This document shows, one piece after another, positions 15,026-23,507 of a stretch of DNA of 42,341 bases (within the stretch, counting starts at the first letter, position 1; every line of letters begins with the position of its first letter). Both the position numbers and the translations under genes were made by a program. Origin of the DNA: Longibaculum muris (GTDB lineage: Bacteria > Bacillota_I > Bacilli_A > Erysipelotrichales > Coprobacillaceae). The notes beneath the pieces are model-generated. The model was not told the DNA's origin and searched no databases. It saw only the letters and a list, made by a program, of their open reading frames with translations. The stretch lies in NCBI RefSeq assembly GCF_004343035.1, contig NZ_SMCQ01000027.1:1-42341 (forward strand), in the 5' to 3' direction.

Positions 15026-15057
15026 AGGACCACTTCATAGTGGTCCTATTTTTCTTT
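15026..15057 (+). terminator. Intrinsic terminator after ptsH
   Basis: Perfect GC-rich 8-bp stem AGGACCAC/GTGGTCCT, six-base loop, then ATTTTTCTTT. Confidence 0.92.
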
Positions 15058-15100
15058 ATAGGCTTATTTTATGCATAAGAGGTATCTTTTATGCTTTTTC

Positions 15101-15129
15101 TTTACTTTCATTAGTCTAAGTGATATGAT
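15101..15129 (+). promoter_or_regulatory. Promoter of the sdpRI-like pair
   Basis: TTTACT (15101-15106), 17 nt, TATGAT (15124-15129). The operator repeats overlap its spacer and the region just downstream of the -10. Confidence 0.6.
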
Positions 15130-15161
15130 TTATTTAGATACTTAGACAAATATCTAAATAA
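15111..15161. promoter_or_regulatory. Interleaved inverted repeats, probable SdpR operator
   Basis: Two perfect inverted repeats share the middle arm region. TTATTTAGATA (15130-15140) pairs with TATCTAAATAA (15151-15161), an 11-bp dyad with a 10-nt spacer. GTCTAAGT (15114-15121) pairs with ACTTAGAC (15140-15147). All arms carry a CTAA/TTAG core. The layout fits cooperative binding of an ArsR-type dimer to several sites around the start of transcription, that is, autorepression. Confidence 0.72.
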
Positions 15162-15177
15162 TAGAGGAGGTCAAAAT

Positions 15178-15447
15178 ATGGGTGATGCATTTAAAGCGTT
15201 AAGTGATCCAACAAGACGAAAGATTTTAGAGCTTTTACAAGAAAAACCTTTAAATGCTGGAGAGATTGCAGATTATTTTCAAATAACAAAACCATCTATT
15301 TCACATCATTTATCTATTTTAAAGAATAGTGGATTGATTATTGATGAAAGACAAGGACAAAATATTGTTTATAGTATTGATATGACGGTCTTTCAAGATA
15401 TGATGAAATGGTTTATGAATTTTATGGATATGGGGGATAAGAAATGA
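15178..15447 (+). CDS. sdpR: ArsR-family autorepressor, SdpR-like
   Basis: An 89-residue winged-helix repressor. It begins FKALSDPTRRKILELLQEKPL, the hallmark of SdpR-type ArsR proteins, followed by the recognition region PSISHHLSILKNSGLI and the wing ERQGQNIVYSID. No metal-binding cysteine pair is present, so it is not a metal sensor. In Bacillus, SdpR represses sdpRI and is released when membrane SdpI captures the SdpC toxin. Here the stop overlaps the SdpI-like gene by 4 nt, the same order. A repeated dyad lies directly upstream. AGAGGAGG supports the start. No sdpABC toxin genes are in the window. Confidence 0.87.
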   Translation: MGDAFKALSDPTRRKILELLQEKPLNAGEIADYFQITKPSISHHLSILKNSGLIIDERQGQNIVYSIDMTVFQDMMKWFMNFMDMGDKK

Positions 15448-16088
15448 AAAAGAAGATATTTGATATTGTTCTTTGGATAATCACGTTGTTTTTTATTGGT
15501 GGTGTTTTTTTGATGCCTGAAACAGTTCCTATTCATTGGGATATAAATTGGAAGGTAGATGGATATGGGAGTCGTTATTATTTAATTATTTTAGCATTAT
15601 TTCCTATTCTTGTGCATTATGGAATGTTTTTTGCAAAGAAGATTGATCCAAGGAAAAGAAATATTGAAAAAAGAGAAAAGACATATGAAATCTTTAGATA
15701 TGGTTTGACTTGTTTCTTTATTGTATTGGTTGTCATTTTCTATTATTTAACATTGAATCCACAGGGAAATATTAAAGTTATTTTACTGAGTGTTTTAGGT
15801 TTGTTGTTGATTGGAATGGGAAATTATATGCCAAAAGTTCCACAAAATTATTTTTTAGGAATTAAAACCCCATGGACATTAGCTAATGAATATGTATGGA
15901 AGAAAACACATAAATTAGGTGGGTATTCATATATTGTTGTTGGACTGATTATTCTTATCTATGCTTTGTTGGATTTACCATATGAATATATTGTGATTAT
16001 GGTGTTGTTGATTGGTGATGTGATTTTATGTTATGGATATTCGTATTTTGTTTTTAGAAAGATAGATACGAAAAATATTGATTTATAA
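15444..16088 (+). CDS. sdpI: SdpI-family immunity/signalling membrane protein
   Basis: A 214-residue polytopic protein, shaped like Bacillus SdpI (DUF1648 plus SdpI domain). The N-terminal DUF1648 pattern is visible as PETVPIHWDINWKVDGYGSR (26-45). The SdpI signature GNYMPKVPQNYFLGIKTPW, then VWKKTHKLGG, lies near residues 130-160. About six hydrophobic helices are apparent. Known SdpI proteins protect the membrane from the SdpC peptide and sequester SdpR. With no toxin genes nearby, this may guard against other strains or act as a general envelope sensor. It starts within the last codons of sdpR (ATGA overlap). Confidence 0.88.
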   Translation: MKKKIFDIVLWIITLFFIGGVFLMPETVPIHWDINWKVDGYGSRYYLIILALFPILVHYGMFFAKKIDPRKRNIEKREKTYEIFRYGLTCFFIVLVVIFYYLTLNPQGNIKVILLSVLGLLLIGMGNYMPKVPQNYFLGIKTPWTLANEYVWKKTHKLGGYSYIVVGLIILIYALLDLPYEYIVIMVLLIGDVILCYGYSYFVFRKIDTKNIDL

Positions 16089-16113
16089 AAAATTAAAATA
16101 TATAATTATAATA

Positions 16114-16136
16114 TAAATAATTTTAATAATTATTTA
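16114..16136. repeat. AT-rich inverted repeat before the ABC exporter
   Basis: Perfect 9-bp repeat TAAATAATT/AATTATTTA with a 5-nt loop, inside a 66-nt gap of almost pure A and T between sdpI and the ABC ATPase. It is just upstream of the ribosome binding site. Low stability argues against a terminator; an operator or chance is possible. Confidence 0.4.
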
Positions 16137-16154
16137 TAGGAAAAGAGGGATATT

Positions 16155-16868
16155 ATGTTAAAGATTGAACATTTAACAAAGAAGTATGATCAATATAAAG
16201 CTGTAGATGATTTGTCATTAGAAATTGATGATGGTTTGATTTATGGATTTATTGGTCATAATGGTGCTGGTAAAACAACAACATTAAAATCTGTGGTTGG
16301 AATTTTACCGTTTGATGAAGGAGATATTTTTATTGATGGAAAATCAATTAAAAAGAATCCTTTGGAATGTAAAAAAGAAATGGCTTATATTCCAGATAAT
16401 CCAGATTTATATGAGTATTTAACAGGAATCCAGTACTTAAATTTTGTGGCTGATGTTTATCAGGTCTCAAAGAATGATAGAGAAGCACGTATAGCAAAAT
16501 TTGCTGATATGCTTGAATTAACAGATGATTTAGCTCAGCCAATTAGTGCTTATTCTCATGGTATGAAACAAAAGTTAGCAGTTATTTCAGCATTTATTCA
16601 TAATCCTAAACTTATTATTATGGATGAACCTTTTGTTGGATTGGACCCTAAAGCTTCACATTTATTAAAACAATTAATGAAAGAGCATTGTCAACAAGGT
16701 GGGGCCATCTTCTTTTCTACACATGTCTTAGAAGTTGCTGAGAAGTTATGTGATAGGATTGCAATTATTAAACAAGGAAAACTTATTATCAGTGGTCGTA
16801 CTCAAGATGTGACTCAAAATGAATCACTTGAGGATGTATTCTTAGAATTGGAGAATGACAATGCTTAA
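16155..16868 (+). CDS. ABC transporter ATP-binding protein
   Basis: A 237-residue nucleotide-binding subunit. Walker A is GHNGAGKTT (about 34-42), the Q-loop region is MAYIPDNPDLYEYL, the signature is YSHGMKQKL (a variant of LSGGQ), Walker B is LIIMDEPF, followed by GLDP and the switch histidine in FSTHVLE. The YSHGMKQKL form is typical of ATPases paired with large permeases in efflux or ABC-2-like exporters. Its end overlaps the permease start by 8 nt, so the two form a complex. It follows the sdpRI pair by 66 nt and may partly share its transcript. Substrate unknown; drug, peptide or lipid export is possible. Confidence 0.92.
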   Translation: MLKIEHLTKKYDQYKAVDDLSLEIDDGLIYGFIGHNGAGKTTTLKSVVGILPFDEGDIFIDGKSIKKNPLECKKEMAYIPDNPDLYEYLTGIQYLNFVADVYQVSKNDREARIAKFADMLELTDDLAQPISAYSHGMKQKLAVISAFIHNPKLIIMDEPFVGLDPKASHLLKQLMKEHCQQGGAIFFSTHVLEVAEKLCDRIAIIKQGKLIISGRTQDVTQNESLEDVFLELENDNA

Positions 16869-18456
16869 GACATTGATTAAAATAAGATTACAAGGAATCT
16901 TATTAAGACAAACAAAAAGCAGTAAGAATAGCAAGAGTAGTATTGGTAAAATTATTTTAATGATTTTTCTCTTTGCATATGTTGCTGTGGTCTTTATTGG
17001 CATGTTTGGATTACTCTTTTCTACATTAATTGAACCACTGCATTTAATGGGAATAGATTGGATGTATTTTTCTGTAATGAGTATTATCATTATTATGCTT
17101 TGTTTTATTGGTAGTATCTTTTTAACACATCATGAAATATATGAAGCAAAAGATAATGAACTCTTATTAGCAATGCCGATTTCTAATCGTGATATATTAT
17201 TAAGTCGTGTTTTTACTATTTTGATTTTAAATTATGTCTATGAAATTCTTGTTGCAGCACCAGCCTTTTATATTTATATAACTCGTGTTGGAATGGGAAT
17301 TGTTGAGATTTTCATGTTTATTGGTGTCTTTTTAACTTTACCTTTATTTGTTTTAGCTTTATCTTGCTTGTTTAGCTGGTTATTAGCACACGTTATGGTA
17401 AGAGTTAAAATGAAGAATGTCATTGCAATTGTATTATTTATGGTCTTTATGTTTGTTTATTTCTATGCTGTTAATTCAATAGAAGAATATATTAATTGGT
17501 TAATTATGCATGGACAAAGTATTGCTTCAGCAATTGAAAAGGGAATTTTCCCACTTTATCATTTAAGTATTGCTTTAGAAAGTGGTAACATTATAAGTTT
17601 CCTTATTTATTTAGCTTGTGCAATCATTCCATTTGCAATCGTTATCTATATTCTTTCAACAAACTTTATCAAGATGGCAACAACAAAAGCAAAGGTTAAA
17701 AAAGTTCAATATGTTGCCAAACCAATGAAAGCCAATTCTGTTAAAAAAGCATTATTAGTAAGAGAAGTGAAACATTTTACTTCTAATGCAATGGTGGTTT
17801 TAAATGGCGCTATGGGAACGATATTATGTATCTTAGCATGTGTTGGTGTTGTTTTCTACGCTGATAGCTTAAAAATGATACTTAAAGAAGTTCCTGAATT
17901 AAAAGAGATGATGACTCCGATTTTATGTTTAGTTGTTATTTCTGCTTCATCACTTAATATGATTAGTGCTTCATCTATTTCATTAGAAGGAGATCGCTTT
18001 TGGATTATTAAATCATTACCTGTATCATCTAAAGATATTTTGGATATTAAATTAGCATTACATGGTGTTTTATGTATACCAGCAGGAATTTTATTATCAA
18101 TTGTCTTGATTGTTACTTTTCAAACATCAATATTTGATAGTTTATTTATTCTTCTTGCTCCAATTATCTTTACATTATTAATAGACTTTATTGGTTTATT
18201 ACTTAACTTATGGAAACCTAAATTTGATTGGGTTAATGAAACTGTATGTGTAAAACAAAGTATGCCAGTTGTTATTACAATGTTTGTATCAATGGGATTA
18301 GCAGTCGCTATTGCAATGCTTTATGGTATATTACTGGTTGATATCATGTCTATATACACTTATATGTATATTGTTATTGCCGTAACTTTACTTTTAGATA
18401 TCGCATTATATTATCTCATTTGTACATGGGGTGTACGTCAATTTGATGCATTATAA
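16861..18456 (+). CDS. ABC exporter permease
   Basis: A 531-residue membrane protein with about 10-12 hydrophobic helices and only short loops. These occur in two groups: about 30-260, and 300-530 after a basic cytosolic linker (KAKVKKVQYVAKPMK). The N-terminal cytosolic stretch is basic and serine-rich (TKSSKNSKSS). It resembles large single-chain exporter permeases of Firmicutes rather than six-helix ABC-2 subunits. The start ATG 16861 is preferred to an ATG 6 nt earlier because GGAG at 16850-16853 is at the proper distance. It overlaps the ATPase gene and ends at a bidirectional terminator. Substrate cannot be inferred. Confidence 0.85.
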   Translation: MLKTLIKIRLQGILLRQTKSSKNSKSSIGKIILMIFLFAYVAVVFIGMFGLLFSTLIEPLHLMGIDWMYFSVMSIIIIMLCFIGSIFLTHHEIYEAKDNELLLAMPISNRDILLSRVFTILILNYVYEILVAAPAFYIYITRVGMGIVEIFMFIGVFLTLPLFVLALSCLFSWLLAHVMVRVKMKNVIAIVLFMVFMFVYFYAVNSIEEYINWLIMHGQSIASAIEKGIFPLYHLSIALESGNIISFLIYLACAIIPFAIVIYILSTNFIKMATTKAKVKKVQYVAKPMKANSVKKALLVREVKHFTSNAMVVLNGAMGTILCILACVGVVFYADSLKMILKEVPELKEMMTPILCLVVISASSLNMISASSISLEGDRFWIIKSLPVSSKDILDIKLALHGVLCIPAGILLSIVLIVTFQTSIFDSLFILLAPIIFTLLIDFIGLLLNLWKPKFDWVNETVCVKQSMPVVITMFVSMGLAVAIAMLYGILLVDIMSIYTYMYIVIAVTLLLDIALYYLICTWGVRQFDAL

Positions 18457-18458
18457 AA

Positions 18459-18485
18459 AAAGAGACTTCGCTATGAAGTCTCTTT
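18459..18485. terminator. Bidirectional terminator between ABC permease and histidine kinase
   Basis: An 11-bp stem AAAGAGACTTC/GAAGTCTCTTT with A and T tracts on the two sides. The last codons of the minus-strand kinase form part of the stem. Confidence 0.88.
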
Positions 18486-20618
18486 AATGTTAAAGGTTAG
18501 AATAGATTTAAATAAATCACCATCAACTTCAACTTTAAATTGTCCTTTTTGTAATTCAGTAAAGCTTTTAACAATTGCTAAACCTAATCCAGAACCACTT
18601 GTATTTCTAGATTTATCACCTTGAACAAATCTTTCAACAATTTCATTTTCATTAAAAGTCATTTCTGCTTCAGAAATATTCTTAAAAGTAATCTGAATTT
18701 GATGATCTATTTGTATTAAATCAATATATACTCTTGTATTAGCTAAAGCATACTTACTAATATTAATAAACAGATTTTCAAAAATACGATATGTTTTAGA
18801 ACTATCCAAATAACAAATAATCTTTTCTTCACTACAATTCATTCTTACATCTAAATTCTTTTCATCTAGCTTATCTTGACTCTCTAATTGAGCTTGCTTA
18901 ATTAAAGAAACAATATCTACATCAACAAGATCTAAATGAACATTCCCACTATTAACCTTACTCACTTCAAATAAATCATCAATAAGATTTTTAAGCCTCA
19001 ATGAATTTCTTTCCAATATTTCAATATATTTCTTTCTATCTTCATCAATCAACTGATCATTCTTTAATAAATCAATATAAGTAATAATAGAAGTTAATGG
19101 TGTTTTTAAATCATGAGAAACATTAGAAATGAGTTCGGTTTTCATTTTTTGTGATTTTACTTCTTCATTGACTGCTTTTTCAAAGCCATCTTTAATATGT
19201 GTAAATTCATCTTTCAAAGGATTAAATACACCAACATCTTCATTAATCTTAACTCCAAAGTTTCCATTTGATAATTGTCTTGTCGCATTTAATAAGACTT
19301 GATAATCATTTTGAATATCTTCAAATTTTTTCTTTAAAAGAATAAAGATAATAAATGAATAGACTAATGAAAAGAAAATTCCAAAGACAAAAAAGACACT
19401 AATTATAGAAATAATAACAAAATTAAAGAGAACAATTTTTAATACTGAACGATTGATATTATCATTAAAATCAAAATCAACAATCTTATTAAGAATAATT
19501 TGACTGTTTGTAATAATCCAACCTAGACAAGTATTTTCTTTACAATAATTCTTAAATCCTTTATGAAATAAATATTTTATCATATAAGCAAAAATAACAA
19601 ATAACATAAAGAAGATAAACCAAAATCCTATATTGATAATAGGAGTTAAGATTTTATCAAGATTTTGAATACCAAATTCTTGATAAAAATCAATCATGTG
19701 TTTTTGACTAGTGGCTGCGATTAAATACGGACTAAATACATAGAGAGTTCCAGTAACCAAACACCACATAAAAGCTAATATTCCAAATTTAATACGAGAA
19801 ATAACATCTAATAATTTTTGTTCTTTAAATAATTGATAAGGTGTTATCAGTGTTATAAGCATAATAATTGCTATTGCAAAAACAACATAAGGCATTGAAT
19901 ATTTCAGATAATCTGAGGTACTATAGTTTGTTAAATAGACTGATAGATTACTATTAGCAGCTAATTTTTCAGGAACAGCATAAGTAATAGTTAAGTTTTT
20001 AGGATTTTTAAAATTAATATAAGCTTCAGAAGTTATCTCATGATTACTTTCATTATATTCGCTATAAGTTTGAGATTGATGAATCATATAATTATTTAAC
20101 TCACGAGATTGAATTTTATCATTGTGAGAATAATTCACAAATAAAATTCCATCTTGATCAAATTGTATTTGTACATACCACTGATATTTTTTTTGCAATG
20201 CTTGATCATTTTGAATAGAATTTAAACGATCATTTGTATTAGAGATTTGTTTTTTGGTTGTCATATCTGTAGCTTGATAATAGATATCTGTTTCTTTTTC
20301 AAGCTCTCTTTGGGATTGTTTAATACCATATTTGAAATCTTCAATTTCACTTGTAATACCTTCTATATTAGAATTTCCAACGATTTCTAAATACTGATGG
20401 GTATCTATATTTGAATTTTCTTTAGATTTTAATGAACAATCAATAGCGTAATTATATTGTGCAATTTGACTTGCAACATATTCAGTAATCAGTGATTGAC
20501 TGGGTGTTTCTTTACTGATTGTTGATTGAATTGCTGGATAACTTAAATATATCCCAATACTCGTTGCAAGTAATATAACAACAATCATAAAACTTACAAG
20601 ATATTTTTTCTTTTTCAT
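18471..20618 (-). CDS. VanS-like sensor histidine kinase with multi-helix sensor region
   Basis: A 715-residue membrane kinase, long for its class. TM1 is at about 7-27, then an extracytoplasmic domain to about 235, then four further helices between about 240 and 430. A HAMP-like linker follows. The dimerisation domain has SHDLKTPLTS with phospho-accepting His502. The ATPase domain has an N-box (NLFINISKY) and G2 box (SRNTSGSGLGLAI). The usual DxGxG G1 box is replaced by FKNISEAEM, as in several VanS-like kinases. The gene follows its response regulator by 3 nt. The multi-helix sensor suggests membrane-embedded signal detection, for example of envelope damage. Signal unknown. Confidence 0.88.
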   Translation of the reverse strand: MKKKKYLVSFMIVVILLATSIGIYLSYPAIQSTISKETPSQSLITEYVASQIAQYNYAIDCSLKSKENSNIDTHQYLEIVGNSNIEGITSEIEDFKYGIKQSQRELEKETDIYYQATDMTTKKQISNTNDRLNSIQNDQALQKKYQWYVQIQFDQDGILFVNYSHNDKIQSRELNNYMIHQSQTYSEYNESNHEITSEAYINFKNPKNLTITYAVPEKLAANSNLSVYLTNYSTSDYLKYSMPYVVFAIAIIMLITLITPYQLFKEQKLLDVISRIKFGILAFMWCLVTGTLYVFSPYLIAATSQKHMIDFYQEFGIQNLDKILTPIINIGFWFIFFMLFVIFAYMIKYLFHKGFKNYCKENTCLGWIITNSQIILNKIVDFDFNDNINRSVLKIVLFNFVIISIISVFFVFGIFFSLVYSFIIFILLKKKFEDIQNDYQVLLNATRQLSNGNFGVKINEDVGVFNPLKDEFTHIKDGFEKAVNEEVKSQKMKTELISNVSHDLKTPLTSIITYIDLLKNDQLIDEDRKKYIEILERNSLRLKNLIDDLFEVSKVNSGNVHLDLVDVDIVSLIKQAQLESQDKLDEKNLDVRMNCSEEKIICYLDSSKTYRIFENLFINISKYALANTRVYIDLIQIDHQIQITFKNISEAEMTFNENEIVERFVQGDKSRNTSGSGLGLAIVKSFTELQKGQFKVEVDGDLFKSILTFNIKETS

Positions 20619-20621
20619 AAT

Positions 20622-21332
20622 TTATTCCCTGCCTTGTTTTTCAATTTTATATCCAACGCCCCAAACAACTTTTAAATAGCGTGGATTCTTAGGATCAATT
20701 TCTATTTTCTCTCTTAGATTACGAATATGAACCATGACAGTATCAGTACTAATAGCATCTTCTTGCCAAACACTTTCATAAATATTGTCGGCTGAAAAGA
20801 CTTTGCCAGGGTATGACATTAATAATTCTAAGATTTTAAATTCGATAGGAGTCACTTTAACAGCTTTTCCTTCAACTGTTACTGTTTTTGTATCTAAATT
20901 TAATTCTAATCCTCCAACAATATAACTATTTTCATTTTGTTGATGATCTTGAACCATATTTAAATATTTACTATAACGTCTAAGCTGTGAAGAAACACGT
21001 GCTAAAAGTTCCATTGGTACAAATGGTTTTGTGACATAATCATCTGCCCCAATATTAAGTCCAGTAATTTTATCAATATCTTCTGATTTAGCCGATAACA
21101 TAATAATTGGAAAATCATATTTTTCTCTTATTTTCATTGTCATTTGAATACCATCCATAACAGGCATCATAATATCAACAATCGCTAAATGAATTGTCTC
21201 ATGTGATACGATATCTAATCCAGCTTGTCCATTATGTGCCTTTAAGACACGATAACCCTGTGTCTTTAAATAAATCTCAATCGCATTACATATTTCTACC
21301 TCATCTTCAACAATTAATATTGTATATTCCAT
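20622..21332 (-). CDS. OmpR/VanR-family response regulator
   Basis: A 236-residue response regulator, first gene of the pair with the VanS-like kinase. The receiver domain has acidic pocket ED (10-11), phospho-acceptor Asp53 in IVDIMMP, the switch Ser in IIMLSAK and Lys in DDYVTKPF. The C-terminal winged helix (about 140-232) shows VTPIEFKILELLMSYPG and DTVMVHIRNLREKIE, then the VWGVGYKIE wing. GAGGGA lies before the ATG. A likely -10 (TATAAT on the minus strand, 21362-21357) precedes it without a clear -35, which fits an activator-dependent promoter. Target genes are not evident; the closely placed TVP38-like gene lies upstream on the same strand. Confidence 0.93.
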   Translation of the reverse strand: MEYTILIVEDEVEICNAIEIYLKTQGYRVLKAHNGQAGLDIVSHETIHLAIVDIMMPVMDGIQMTMKIREKYDFPIIMLSAKSEDIDKITGLNIGADDYVTKPFVPMELLARVSSQLRRYSKYLNMVQDHQQNENSYIVGGLELNLDTKTVTVEGKAVKVTPIEFKILELLMSYPGKVFSADNIYESVWQEDAISTDTVMVHIRNLREKIEIDPKNPRYLKVVWGVGYKIEKQGRE

Positions 21333-21356
21333 GTTTATCCCTCACTTTTCCCATAC

Positions 21357-21362
21357 ATTATA
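21357..21362 (-). promoter_or_regulatory. -10 element before the VanRS-like operon
   Basis: TATAAT on the minus strand about 25 nt before the regulator's start. No convincing -35. Confidence 0.4.
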
Positions 21363-21405
21363 CTGAAATTTGAAAAAGAAAAGTAGAGATAAATCTAAAG
21401 AATTT

Positions 21406-22095
21406 CTAAAGATTATAATTCATGACTTTCTTTTGATTTATTTTCTTATAAACATAAAGACCAACTAAAGAAATGATTCCAGTAATCACAAATACTAAGA
21501 TAGAAAAAATATAATTTTCTACTCCAATCGCATGTCCTCCAATTGTACTTGTAATAATAGATGGGATTCTAGCAATAGTAGTAATGAACAAGAAAGTAGA
21601 TAATTTCATATCGGTTAAGGGAATAAAATAAGTCAAAGCATCTTTTGGAGTACCAGGAATAAAGAAAATAAGAAAACATAACATATTTCTTTTCTCCTTA
21701 TTCTTCAAAAAAGAGACTTCTTCAATCTTCTTAGTATCAATAAAACGTTGAATAAAAGAAAGTCCAAACTTTTTGACAAATACATAAATGAGACTACTAC
21801 CAATAGCACTACCAATCAAACAAGCTATCATACCACCAATTGGTCCATACAAATAACCAGACATAATTTCAATAATTTCACCTGGTAAGAAAACAAAGAC
21901 AACTTGTAAAGCCATTAGTAAACTCATCATGAAATAACCTAAAATACCAAATTCTTGTAATTGATGTCTTAATAACTGAGGATCATGAAATAGACTCATC
22001 ATAGGTTTATATAATAATAAACATGCGATTGCCATAATCAGAAAACATAGACCAATTCCTTTTATTTCTTTTTGATGTTGCTTTAAAAACTTCAT
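21406..22095 (-). CDS. TVP38/TMEM64 (DedA-like, SNARE-associated) membrane protein
   Basis: A 229-residue polytopic protein of the VTT/DedA superfamily. Diagnostic segments are VFVFLPGEIIEIMSGYLYGP (about 62-81), followed by GSAIGSSLIYVFVKKFG, and the second conserved part FFIPGTPKDALTYFIPLT (about 142-159), then ARIPSIITSTIGGHAIG. The F-x-P-G-x-P-K-D motif lies in the re-entrant loop. Family members act in membrane lipid handling (undecaprenyl-phosphate or phospholipid scrambling) and tolerance to stress. I start it at 22095, where AGGAGTG is 7 nt upstream; a TTG seven codons earlier is less likely. It precedes the VanRS-like operon on the same strand with a 73-nt gap. Confidence 0.87.
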   Translation of the reverse strand: MKFLKQHQKEIKGIGLCFLIMAIACLLLYKPMMSLFHDPQLLRHQLQEFGILGYFMMSLLMALQVVFVFLPGEIIEIMSGYLYGPIGGMIACLIGSAIGSSLIYVFVKKFGLSFIQRFIDTKKIEEVSFLKNKEKRNMLCFLIFFIPGTPKDALTYFIPLTDMKLSTFLFITTIARIPSIITSTIGGHAIGVENYIFSILVFVITGIISLVGLYVYKKINQKKVMNYNL

Positions 22096-22181
22096 AATTA
22101 TCACTCCTATCAACAATTCATAGTATGAACGTTAAATAGAAAAAACAGCTCGCTAAATTTATAAAGAAATTCTAAAGAAAA

Positions 22182-22205
22182 TAAAAACAAGAGCTTAAAC
22201 TCTTG
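22182..22205 (-). terminator. Intrinsic terminator after the HD-domain gene
   Basis: On the minus strand a CAAGAG/CTCTTG stem with a TTTAAG loop is followed by TTTTTAT. It separates the HD gene from the TVP38-like gene. Confidence 0.75.
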
Positions 22206-22206
22206 C

Positions 22207-22788
22207 TTATTTCTTTCCTTCAATAAAATATGTTGCTTCCATATCAGCTGTTGATAAGGCAAATGCAAGTGGAAACATTTCAAAGGCAGCCCCGACATTT
22301 CTAGCATCTTCACTACCAGAAAATCCCATATGATAACGAATCGCAAAAGCTTCTTCTCTCGTTAAACGCATATACCCACTAATCATATAGACACTTTTTT
22401 CTCCATGACCATAAGGTAAAGTATCATTATATTCATAAGTAGGAACTTGAACCCATTGACCATTTTCTTTAACATTTCTAAATCCTTTTTTATAGCAGTT
22501 AATTTTACATAAATCGTGAAGCAAGGCAACAATCGCAATACTTTCTTCGTTATATTTTAATCCATAAGTAGATTGCACACGCTCACGTGATAAATAATCT
22601 TTTAAACAATCATAAACATTTAAACTATGTTCAACCAATCCACCATCATAATTTCCATGAAATCTAGCACTTGCAGGAGCATCAAAGAAATCCGAGTTCT
22701 TCGATAACAAAAATTCTAAAAGCTTTTCACTACCATCACGATGGATCGTTTGTTTATAAATTTCAATAAATCTTTCTTTATTATTCAT
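22207..22788 (-). CDS. HD-domain phosphohydrolase
   Basis: A 193-residue cytosolic HD-superfamily protein. Metal ligands are visible in GGLVEHSLNVYDCL (His about 54) and the HD pair in VALLHDLCKINCYK (about 90-91). A further conserved histidine lies in PYGHGEKS and another in IRYHMGFSG. The C-terminus has FALSTADMEATYF, with the terminal Asp of the HD fold. Such proteins hydrolyse nucleotides or other phosphate esters. This subgroup is common in Firmicutes and in their phages, without a known substrate. GGATGTG precedes the ATG. It is flanked by a terminator and an intergenic region, so it seems monocistronic. Confidence 0.83.
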   Translation of the reverse strand: MNNKERFIEIYKQTIHRDGSEKLLEFLLSKNSDFFDAPASARFHGNYDGGLVEHSLNVYDCLKDYLSRERVQSTYGLKYNEESIAIVALLHDLCKINCYKKGFRNVKENGQWVQVPTYEYNDTLPYGHGEKSVYMISGYMRLTREEAFAIRYHMGFSGSEDARNVGAAFEMFPLAFALSTADMEATYFIEGKK

Positions 22789-22957
22789 GTTTTCACATCC
22801 TTTTTTACTATTGTATCAAAAAATAAATGAATTGAAACATTTTTGTTTTAAAAAGAGCATCTTTATTCTTATAAAACAAAATCTGTTTTAAAAACAAAGA
22901 TTTATTTAAATATAGATATTAATATGATTTTTTTTGTGATATCTATTGTCTGAGTTT
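22789..22957. other. AT-rich divergent intergenic region
   Basis: No gene. It carries a weak minus-strand promoter for the HD gene (TACAAT at 22815-22810). It also has an imperfect hairpin built from AAATCTGTTTT and AAAACAAAGATTT (about 22879-22904) and an 8-bp inverted repeat ATAGATAT/ATATCTAT (22912-22919, 22939-22946). None has a clear assigned role. Confidence 0.4.
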
Positions 22958-22986
22958 TTGCTTTTTCTTTTTAAAAATATTATAAT
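22958..22986 (+). promoter_or_regulatory. Promoter of the ybaK-lipoprotein operon
   Basis: TTGCTT (22958-22963), 17 nt, TATAAT (22981-22986). Confidence 0.7.
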
Positions 22987-23022
22987 AATGATAGAAAAAT
23001 TGTGATAAAAAAGAGGGATATG

Positions 23023-23502
23023 ATGAAGAAAGTGAAAACAAATGCTTTACGCATTTTAGATCAAAAACATATTGATTATCAGACAAGAGAATACAATTAT
23101 GATGAAGATCATTTAAGTGGAGAACATATTGTAGGACAAGTTGATTTAAGTGAAGATGAGATATATAAAACATTGGTATTAAAATATAAAGAGGGGTATC
23201 TGGTTTGTTGTATACCTGTGATGGCAGAGATAGATTTAAAGAAACTTGCTAAAGAGAGTGGACATAAGAGTGTAGAGATGTTACATCAAAAAGATTTACT
23301 TGGTTTAACAGGATATATCAGAGGGGGATGTTCGCCAATAGGCATGAAGAAATTGTTTCCAACTTATTTTCAAGAAGATATCTTGTTGTTAGAAAAGGTT
23401 GCTGTGAGTGCTGGGAAAAGAGGATTGCAAGTTATCTTAAAACCAGATGATTTAATTAGTAGTGTACAAGGGAAATGTGTAGATGTTATAAGAAGGGGAT
23501 AG
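23023..23502 (+). CDS. ybaK: YbaK/EbsC-type Cys-tRNA(Pro) deacylase
   Basis: A 159-residue editing-domain protein. YbaK removes cysteine wrongly attached to tRNA-Pro by prolyl-tRNA synthetase. Family features are LDQKHIDYQTREY near the N-terminus, the DEIYKTLVLKY segment with the conserved lysine, CCIPVMAEIDLKKLA, and TGYIRGGCSPIGMKK with the GGxSPxG motif, then AGKRGLQVILKPDDL. I start at ATG 23023 because GAGGG at 23013-23017 is 5 nt upstream; earlier in-frame starts are too close or lack a site. The stop is 5 nt before the lipoprotein gene, so the two are co-transcribed. Confidence 0.92.
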   Translation: MKKVKTNALRILDQKHIDYQTREYNYDEDHLSGEHIVGQVDLSEDEIYKTLVLKYKEGYLVCCIPVMAEIDLKKLAKESGHKSVEMLHQKDLLGLTGYIRGGCSPIGMKKLFPTYFQEDILLLEKVAVSAGKRGLQVILKPDDLISSVQGKCVDVIRRG

Positions 23503-23507
23503 GAAAG

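Noticed and set aside
22912-22946. ATAGATAT/ATATCTAT inverted repeat upstream of ybaK
   Set aside because: Arms are AT-only apart from one G/C pair and the loop is 19 nt; likely by chance in this composition, so noted only within the intergenic entry.
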